Of a stretch of DNA of 64,000 bases, positions 58,283-64,000 are shown one piece after another. Positions within the stretch are counted from its first letter, which is position 1. Each line of letters begins with the position of its first letter. Source of the stretch: Pseudomonas putida (GTDB lineage: Bacteria > Pseudomonadota > Gammaproteobacteria > Pseudomonadales > Pseudomonadaceae); NCBI RefSeq assembly GCF_016406145.1, contig NZ_CP066306.1:5394001-5458000 (forward strand), read 5' to 3'. The translations under genes and the position numbers were made by a program. The notes under the pieces are model-generated. The model had not been told where the DNA came from. It did no database searches and saw only the letters and a list, made by a program, of their open reading frames with translations.

Positions 58283-59680
58283 ATGGCCCAATGCCACCAA
58301 AACAGGGAAGAAGACGTGCGTAAGGTCTATCAGGAGCAACTGCAGAAAGCTGTTTCACTTTCCTCCCCAGGCGAATCGTTGAGTTATCTGTGCTCTATAA
58401 TGCGTTCGCTCCTGCAATGCCTCTCGATCAGTGCATTAGAAACGGTCATCCAAGCCACTCCCTCTGTGGATGAGGACGTAGATCTGAAGCCGTTTCTGGA
58501 CCGCTTCAGTCAGCCGTCTGACGGTTTGCCGGTAGAAATCCTAGATGCACTGGTACCTCGGATTCGCAGTCTGGTGTTTCGCAACTACTTCAATGGGTGG
58601 TACGAAACCTTGCCAGAAAGCCAGAGTAGCTTGGTTGAGGAATTGCAGCAGTGGGTTGCTTTCCGCAACGGCCGACCGGCGCACGGCGTCCTAGACGCGC
58701 CTACTACCGATCACTGGTCTACCAAAACAGCAGATCTAATCCGACGAATTTTAGCCCGCGCAGATGGCGTGCTACCCACTGCGAAGCAATCGGGATTGGC
58801 TGTTCAGATTGGTGATCTGTTGGTGCCGATCAATACACCATTGCTCGTGACCGGGCATGCTGTGGTAATCAAACGTATCGTTTCGCGTAAAGGTGTATTG
58901 AAGGCTCAAGGTCATCTGCTGTCGTGGACTGATGCACGCGAATTCACCAGCGACTTACAGCAAAGCAGCGTTTTCTCTGCTGAAAGCCAAACTGTGGAAA
59001 AATTTAGATGGACAGAAATCCCCACTCAAAATAGCTCGTTCTTATTGCTTAATAACATTCCAGGCAGGCAAACCTCAACGTTTGTTGGCCGAAGTAGAGA
59101 ACTAGATAAGCTTAAGGCGTGGATGGGCGACATAGTTGACTCCAGGGCCTGCTTGGTATTTGGTGACGGTGGCTTTGGAAAAACGACTCTTGTACTTGAG
59201 TTCTTCAACAGCTTACTAGAGGGCTCTCTCGAGGCAGACTTTCCGCTGCCTTCGATCATCAGTTTTTACACAGCGAAACGAACCAAATGGACTGAACAAG
59301 GCCTCATACATTTCAAAGGTATTTCCGAGGCAATGGAGGACAGCGTAAGGGAGTTACTGTATAGCCTTACTCCTATTCTAGGCAAAGAGTGGTACAAGCA
59401 TGACGGTCGATCACTCATTGACAAAGCGGCCCAAGCGTTTGCCGATGAAGGGTTTACGCGTAATGACGTACTATTGATCATCGACAATACAGAGACCTTG
59501 GCTACATCACAGGTTGATGCGCAAGAACTCGGTGACTTTATTTACATGGTCGCCAAAAAGATTGGCCGAGTAGTCATAACCTCTAGACGCCGGGAAATTC
59601 TCAATGCGGAACCACTTCCTGTCAGTCAACTTCCTGAGTCGGAAGCGTTCTTATTTGCTATTACAAAAACTAGGATCTGA
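58283..59680 (+). CDS. STAND-type P-loop ATPase, N-terminal portion (frame-split gene)
   Basis: The 465-residue part carries an N-terminal region (about 1-250) with an RNGRPAH segment at 128-134, matching the Rx4-6H motif of HEPN ribonucleases. A NACHT/NB-ARC-like ATPase follows: FVGRSRELDKLK, Walker A FGDGGFGKTTL (about 293-303), Walker B LLIIDNTET (about 397) and sensor VVITSRR (about 430). It ends at 59680 with a short non-native tail. One extra base near 59655-59665 (SEAFLF then LLQKLGSEYG in the other frame) separates it from its C-terminal half. Such proteins are common in antiphage defence; the sensed signal is unknown. Confidence 0.72.
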   Translation: MAQCHQNREEDVRKVYQEQLQKAVSLSSPGESLSYLCSIMRSLLQCLSISALETVIQATPSVDEDVDLKPFLDRFSQPSDGLPVEILDALVPRIRSLVFRNYFNGWYETLPESQSSLVEELQQWVAFRNGRPAHGVLDAPTTDHWSTKTADLIRRILARADGVLPTAKQSGLAVQIGDLLVPINTPLLVTGHAVVIKRIVSRKGVLKAQGHLLSWTDAREFTSDLQQSSVFSAESQTVEKFRWTEIPTQNSSFLLLNNIPGRQTSTFVGRSRELDKLKAWMGDIVDSRACLVFGDGGFGKTTLVLEFFNSLLEGSLEADFPLPSIISFYTAKRTKWTEQGLIHFKGISEAMEDSVRELLYSLTPILGKEWYKHDGRSLIDKAAQAFADEGFTRNDVLLIIDNTETLATSQVDAQELGDFIYMVAKKIGRVVITSRRREILNAEPLPVSQLPESEAFLFAITKTRI

Positions 59681-60788
59681 GTACGGCGCGCGTGCAGTTA
59701 CTCAAGCCGGTGAAGCTCGACTGCGCAACGTGTGCGCTCAACTAATGTGCAAGCCACTATTGATCGACACGCTGGTTCGCTACATTGCACGATCGTCTTC
59801 TAGCATCCAAGATGGCCTTGATCAAATCCTAAAAAAAACCAATGACGAGCTCTTGGAGTTCTTGTACGAAGATGCTTGGGCACGTATGAATACTTCAGTG
59901 CAGAAAGTATTCATGACACTGGTCTCGTTAGCCAGCCCTCTAGACGGCAAATGTGTAGGGGATGTATGCACTCAGTTAGGCGTATTGCACGCCGAGTTCC
60001 AAGGAAGCCTCGGTGAAACTTACTTCGCTACCATCGTGGACCGAGGCGACAGCTACGATCTAGAGATTGTGGAATTAGCTAAGGAATTCTTCCGTCAAAA
60101 GAAGAAGAAATTACCAACTGACGTTTCGGAGCTCATCGACAAGATTGCTCTGAAGGTAGATAAACAGGCTACAGCTCGATTTGAAATAGAAAAAAGTTAT
60201 CGCACTGACCGAGTCGCTGATGGTTTCAGGAATGAATACGCAAAAGCCGCCAAAATTGCCATGATCAAAAAAGATCATCTCGCTGCCTGCGAGAATTTTG
60301 AGTTGGCGTTACTCGAAGAGCCGCTGAATGCTGCCCTACATGAACGTTATGCCTCGTTCCTATTTAGATCTTTGGGTAAGCCGGACGTAGCCTACCCCTA
60401 TGCCGAACGAGCCACGACATTGGACGAGCACAGCGCAGATGCATGGCTAACACTTGGGCTGATAAAATACAAACAAGGTGACCTTGAGGGCGGCGACCGG
60501 GCCATTGAGAAATCCTTAAAATTCGGAAAAACCGAACAACTTTGCGCGTTGAGAAAAGGGATTGCTCGCTATCACGCTGCCAAACAAGAAGTTTACAGCG
60601 GGCGCACCGTCAGAATCTTGAAAGAGGCAGAACTGCTAGTAGTACAGTCAACTAAGAGCAGGCACACCAATGACTTTTATCATCACAAGAACAAACGTGA
60701 AGCCGAGAAATACATTGTACTTATTCGCAATCTCTCGGATACTGTAAAGAAGCGGATCTCTGCGATGCAAACTCAACCTGACCGCTAA
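59604..60788 (+). CDS. STAND-type ATPase, C-terminal winged-helix/TPR portion (frame-split gene)
   Basis: The natural continuation starts near LLQKLGSEYGARAVTQAGEA; the ATG at 59604 is only the first start in this frame. It holds the NB-ARC-like GLPL-equivalent CKPLLIDTLVRY, a helical segment (VQKVFMTLVSLASPL) and TPR-like helices at about 225-330 (AACENFELALLEEPLNAAL, ADAWLTLGLIKYKQGDLEGG). The C-terminal end is lysine-rich. Joined to the upstream half it would form an ATPase of about 835 residues. Base composition is AT-richer than the flanking chromosome. Confidence 0.7.
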   Translation: MRNHFLSVNFLSRKRSYLLLQKLGSEYGARAVTQAGEARLRNVCAQLMCKPLLIDTLVRYIARSSSSIQDGLDQILKKTNDELLEFLYEDAWARMNTSVQKVFMTLVSLASPLDGKCVGDVCTQLGVLHAEFQGSLGETYFATIVDRGDSYDLEIVELAKEFFRQKKKKLPTDVSELIDKIALKVDKQATARFEIEKSYRTDRVADGFRNEYAKAAKIAMIKKDHLAACENFELALLEEPLNAALHERYASFLFRSLGKPDVAYPYAERATTLDEHSADAWLTLGLIKYKQGDLEGGDRAIEKSLKFGKTEQLCALRKGIARYHAAKQEVYSGRTVRILKEAELLVVQSTKSRHTNDFYHHKNKREAEKYIVLIRNLSDTVKKRISAMQTQPDR

Positions 60789-61185
60789 AAACAAGTTCGC
60801 TGCCGGCTGATGCTGGCAGCATCCCTCTAAGACTTATCATCCCAAAGCGATGCCACAACTACAAATCCATCGCTAAACACTTTCATCTTCAAAACCGATT
60901 GCATTTCCATCCGCAGTGAAAACAAACACGGAACCCACAAAACCTACCTCGCCCGGATTATAGAAATAGGTAAGGATAGCTATAGGGATAGAAGCTTCTT
61001 AATTCAAAAAATATTCCCAATTAAATCATGTATTTATGGAAATTTTCGACTCCTGGTGCCCCATCCAAGGCTCCATAGAAAGCTTTCATAATCTGTGCCC
61101 CCGAAAAACCCACCTTCCGTCGTATATTTCCGCCTTGGCACTAACTTGAGGAGGCGGGACCAGCTTGAACCTGCCCCCGAAGACG
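60789..61185. other. Island end region with right attachment repeat
   Basis: Nearly gene-free, AT-rich DNA. It contains the degenerate attachment copy and then returns to chromosome-like sequence ahead of the antitoxin gene. Confidence 0.5.
61045..61119. other. Right attachment region (attR), degenerate copy of the tRNA-Thr end
   Basis: TTCGACTCCTGGTGCC, then CCAAGG-CTCC, GAAAGCTTTCATAATCT and CCCCCGAAAAACCC repeat the tRNA-Thr 3' end and downstream terminator region with about a dozen changes and two short gaps. Together with 54471-54552 it brackets a segment of about 6.5 kb. Confidence 0.65.
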
Positions 61186-61473
61186 TCAGCTCAGTGCTGC
61201 AAGTACATGCTCAGGGTCTTTGTGTATTGCACGAAGTAGAGCACGAGCGGGGCCTTCCGGCGCGCGGCGCCCTTGTTCCCAGTTCCGTAGGGTGCCTACA
61301 GCAACATTGATGCGTTTGGCGAAGGCAGCCTGGGACAGACCAGTTGCTTGGCGGATTTTTTTGACCTGAACCGCATCAACGTGGAATTCGCGCGAAGGCT
61401 GGCGCTCACCGCGATCGATCTCATCCATCTTTGTCATGCTTTCCACTAGACGGTCGAAGAGATTCTTTTCCAT
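61186..61473 (-). CDS. NadS/HigA-like antitoxin with helix-turn-helix
   Basis: The 95-residue protein from ATG 61473 (MEKNLFDRLVESMTKMDEID) has a helix-turn-helix LSQAAFAKRINVAVGTLRNW and a GRRAPEGPARALLRA tail typical of NadS-type antitoxins. Such genes usually follow a RelE-like toxin. Here the toxin frame upstream is truncated. It lies just outside the island's right end. Confidence 0.85.
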   Translation of the reverse strand: MEKNLFDRLVESMTKMDEIDRGERQPSREFHVDAVQVKKIRQATGLSQAAFAKRINVAVGTLRNWEQGRRAPEGPARALLRAIHKDPEHVLAALS

Positions 61474-61631
61474 TACTTCCACCCTTTCTTGATTGCGCGA
61501 AGCTGCGCTTTCTGTCCATCAGTCAAGGTATCCATGATGCCCTTGCGACAGATAAGAATCATTCGTACGCGACCATTGGCATCCCCGATCGCATAGCCGG
61601 CCCCGTCCACGTCCGTTGCCCAGCACTCACC
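61473..61631 (-). pseudogene. Truncated RelE/HigB-like toxin remnant
   Basis: A frame of about 52 codons ends in the family tail AIGDANGRVRMILICRKG and TLTDGQKAQLRAIKKGWK, then a stop codon that overlaps the antitoxin start by one base. A stop codon near 61632-61634 cuts the frame upstream, so roughly half of a normal toxin is missing. It is probably inactive. Confidence 0.65.
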
Positions 61632-61788
61632 CCGTTACTCCCAACCCAGAGTCCATTTAATTCCAGTAATCGTGCACAAAGCCACACCCCAGCCCATCAT
61701 CAGGTAACAGTGTTTTACCAATTGCCATGGTTTTCCGCGCGCCCAGTTTCCCTATCCTTGCCCCGGTCATCCTGCCTGCGATGGACCC
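61632..61788. other. Short intergenic region
   Basis: No gene is recognised. It holds the upstream region of the glutamate-synthase-like gene. Confidence 0.4.
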
Positions 61789-63450
61789 ATGAAACATTCT
61801 CTACCCAGCCGTTACGCCTGCCTGGCCATCTGCCTGATTTTCACCTGCGCCAGCCTTCCCCTGCTTGCCACGCTCACCTGGCTCTGGCCGCTGACGGTGA
61901 TCACCGCCCTGCTCAGCCTGGTTGGCCTGAACGACCTGCGCCAGAGCCATCACGCAGTACGGCGCAACTATCCGATCCTGGGCAACATCCGCTACCTGAT
62001 CGAAACCATCCGCCCGGAGATCCGCCAGTATCTGATAGAAGGCGATGACGACAAGCTGCCCTTCTCCCGTTCGCAACGGTCGCTGGTCTACGCCCGGGCC
62101 AAGAACGAAAGCGCCGAGAAAGCCTTCGGCACTCTCAACGATGCCTACAAACCCGGCTTCGAATTCATCAGCCATTCGATGGTGCCGGTGGCAACCCCGG
62201 ACCCTGCCTCGTTCCGTATCGCCATTGGCGGGCCGCAGTGCCGGGTGCCCTACTCGGCGTCGATCTTCAACATTTCGGCCATGAGCTTCGGCGCACTCAG
62301 CGCCAACGCCATCGCCGCGCTGAACCGCGGCGCGCGCATGGGCCGCTTTGCCCATGACACCGGTGAAGGCAGCATCAGCCCTTACCACCGTGAGCATGGC
62401 GGCGATCTGATTTGGGAAATTGGCAGTGGTTACTTCGGCTGCCGTACCGAGCAAGGCCGCTTCGACCCGCAGCGCTTCGCCGCCCAGGCCCGCGACCCGC
62501 AGGTGAAGATGATCGAGATCAAGCTCAGCCAGGGCGCCAAACCCGGCCACGGCGGCATTCTGCCAGGGCACAAGGTCAGCGCTGAAATCGCCGCCACCCG
62601 TGGCGTGCGTGTGGGCGAGGACTGCATCTCACCGGCCGCGCACAGTGCCTTTCGCACGCCGCTGGAGCTGCTGCACTTCGTCGCTCAATTGCGTGAGCTG
62701 TCCGGTGGCAAACCCGTGGGCTTCAAGTTCTGCCTGGGCCACCCGTGGGAATTCATGGGCATCGCCAAGGCCATGCTGGCCACCGGCATCACCCCGGATT
62801 TCATCGTCGTCGACGGCAAGGAAGGCGGCACCGGCGCGGCGCCGCGCGAGTTCAGTGACAACATGGGCGTGCCCATGCGCGAAGGGCTGATGTTCGTGCA
62901 CAACACCTTGGTAGGCCTGAACCTGCGCTCGAGCATCCGTATCGGTGCGGCGGGCAAGATCGTCAGCGCCTTCGATATCGCCAGCGTGCTTGCCATCGGC
63001 GCCGACTGGGTCAACTCGGCGCGCGGTTTCATGTTCGCCATCGGTTGCATCCAGTCGCAGAGCTGCCATACCAACAAGTGCCCGACCGGTGTGGCCACCC
63101 AGGACCCGTTGCGCCAGCGTGCGCTGGTGGTGCCGGACAAGGCCCAGCGGGTCGCCAGCTTCCACCGCAACACCCTACATGCCCTGGCCGAGATGCTGGC
63201 GGCCGCCGGCCTGGAGCACCCGTCGGAGCTCAAGCCCAAGCACTTGGCACGGCGCATCAGCACCAGCGAGATCAGCCTGTTTTCGGATTTGCATCAGTTC
63301 CTCAAGCCCGGCGAATTGCTCAGCGGCTCGATCGAAAGCGAGTTCTATGCGCGGATGTGGCGGATGGCGCGCAGCGACAGCTTTGCACCGGAGACGGGGG
63401 AAGTGGTTGTAACGAAAACGGCTCGCACAAAAGAAGCAGAGCCTGCTTGA
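61789..63450 (+). CDS. FMN-binding glutamate synthase family protein
   Basis: The 553-residue protein has two N-terminal membrane-like helices (CLAICLIFTCASLPLL and LWPLTVITALLSLVG) and then a barrel related to the FMN domain of glutamate synthase: ISAMSFGALSANAIAALNRGA, LSQGAKPGHGGILPG, VVDGKEGGTGAAP, and the cysteine region CIQSQSCHTNKCPTG like a 3Fe-4S site. No glutaminase domain is present. The reaction is not established. It lies convergent to an OprD-type porin. Confidence 0.87.
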   Translation: MKHSLPSRYACLAICLIFTCASLPLLATLTWLWPLTVITALLSLVGLNDLRQSHHAVRRNYPILGNIRYLIETIRPEIRQYLIEGDDDKLPFSRSQRSLVYARAKNESAEKAFGTLNDAYKPGFEFISHSMVPVATPDPASFRIAIGGPQCRVPYSASIFNISAMSFGALSANAIAALNRGARMGRFAHDTGEGSISPYHREHGGDLIWEIGSGYFGCRTEQGRFDPQRFAAQARDPQVKMIEIKLSQGAKPGHGGILPGHKVSAEIAATRGVRVGEDCISPAAHSAFRTPLELLHFVAQLRELSGGKPVGFKFCLGHPWEFMGIAKAMLATGITPDFIVVDGKEGGTGAAPREFSDNMGVPMREGLMFVHNTLVGLNLRSSIRIGAAGKIVSAFDIASVLAIGADWVNSARGFMFAIGCIQSQSCHTNKCPTGVATQDPLRQRALVVPDKAQRVASFHRNTLHALAEMLAAAGLEHPSELKPKHLARRISTSEISLFSDLHQFLKPGELLSGSIESEFYARMWRMARSDSFAPETGEVVVTKTARTKEAEPA

Positions 63451-63477
63451 AGGGCAGAATTGCCGGGCATCTGCACC

Positions 63478-63584
63478 GGCCTCATCGCCGGCAAGCCGGC
63501 TCCCACAGGTACCCCGCTGCTCTCAAGCTCAGCTCAAAACCCAGTGGAAGCCGGCTTGCCGGCGAACGGGCTGCAGGGCAGCCC
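63478..63584. repeat. REP-type inverted repeat pair
   Basis: ATCGCCGGCAAGCCGGCTCC and a facing GCCGGCTTGCCGGCG unit with a GGGCTGC hairpin separate the glutamate-synthase-like gene and the convergent porin gene. Confidence 0.85.
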
Positions 63585-63599
63585 TCTGCCAGATCAGTA

Positions 63600-64000
63600 T
63601 CAGAAGATGCTGATCGGGTACTCGACGAATACGCGGACTTCGTTGCCGTCGTCGTTGTAGCCGTTTTGCTGTACAGCGTTGTTGGTGCGAAGGAACGAGC
63701 TGCGCAGCTTGATCGACAGGTCCTTGGCCGGGCCGTCCTGGACGACGTAGCGGATCTGGTTGAAGATCTCGCGCTCTTTGCCTTCGCCGAAACCTTGCGG
63801 GTTAGCGTTGTTGCGGGTGTTGATGTTGTCACCCACCACGTAGGCCAACTTGTAGGTCAGGCCCGGGATGCCGTAGGCACCGAAGTCCAGGCCGTAGCCC
63901 AGCTGCCAGGAACGCTCGTCTTCGGCGTTGAAGTCGGACCAGTAGGAGTTGGCCAGGTAGATGGTCGAACCACCGTCACCCACGCCACCTTCGTTCTGGT
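63600..64000 (-). CDS. OprD-family outer-membrane porin, C-terminal part
   Basis: About 133 codons of the C-terminus are visible (start lies outside the window). Beta-strand-like segments alternate (STIYLANSYWSDFNAED, WQLGYGLDFGAYGIPG, IKLRSSFLRTNNAVQQN), and the final residue is Phe (PISIF), as in outer-membrane barrels. The motif DFGAYGIPGLTYKLAYV is characteristic of OprD-type channels. By synteny it resembles P. putida OprQ, but the whole gene is needed to decide. Confidence 0.88.
   Translation of the reverse strand, partial: QNEGGVGDGGSTIYLANSYWSDFNAEDERSWQLGYGLDFGAYGIPGLTYKLAYVVGDNINTRNNANPQGFGEGKEREIFNQIRYVVQDGPAKDLSIKLRSSFLRTNNAVQQNGYNDDGNEVRVFVEYPISIF

Overview
The window is Pseudomonas chromosomal DNA, most likely from the P. 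putida group. It is GC-rich, gene-dense and dotted with paired REP-type inverted repeats at operon ends. Gene order matches what I remember of the choline/betaine/carnitine locus of P. putida and P. aeruginosa: soxB-glyA, ltaE, two chemoreceptors, gbcB/gbcA, the dgc operon, cdhR/caiX-cdhCAB, gbdR, sdaB, cbcXWV, then hisBH-AF, asmA-mutY-yggX, a tRNA-Phe, ppk2 and an amino-acid ABC operon. Names resting on remembered synteny are marked in the entries.

Region 1 (1-35.3 kb) is almost a complete route for quaternary-amine use. CbcXWV (choline/betaine/carnitine uptake) and CaiX (carnitine binding) bring substrates in. CdhA, CdhC and CdhB turn carnitine into glycine betaine. GbcAB demethylates betaine to dimethylglycine, and DgcAB with a dedicated ETF pair makes sarcosine. 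SoxB (only its N-terminal part is in the window) makes glycine, GlyA converts glycine to serine, and SdaB converts serine to pyruvate. The AraC/GATase-type regulators CdhR and GbdR sit inside the cluster. I see a good sigma-54 promoter with an upstream perfect 9-bp inverted repeat ahead of gbdR, and a motif shared by the gbcA and cbcX promoter regions. Accessory genes inside the block are an orphan Rhs-core protein, a two-gene cassette of unknown function, and a lipoprotein metalloprotease.

Region 2 (35.4-54.5 kb) is housekeeping: histidine biosynthesis, an OFA-type MFS carrier, AsmA, MutY, YggX, tRNA-Phe, PPK2, a GABA/amino-acid permease, a polar amino-acid ABC transporter, a methyltransferase, a DUF6124-DUF3077 pair with a structured leader, a small lipoprotein and tRNA-Thr.

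Region 3 (54.5-61.1 kb) is a genomic island inserted at the 3' end of tRNA-Thr(UGT). A P4-type integrase lies next to the tRNA, and a degenerate copy of the tRNA 3' end plus its downstream sequence marks the far end (about 61045-61119). The cargo is AT-richer than its surroundings: a second, frameshifted integrase, a small ORF, and a large STAND-type P-loop ATPase with a C-terminal TPR region and a possible N-terminal HEPN motif, split by a +1 frameshift. This is the best candidate for a defence-type system here.

Region 4 (61.1-64 kb) holds a NadS/HigA-like antitoxin with a truncated toxin remnant, an FMN-dependent glutamate-synthase-like protein and the end of an OprD-family porin.
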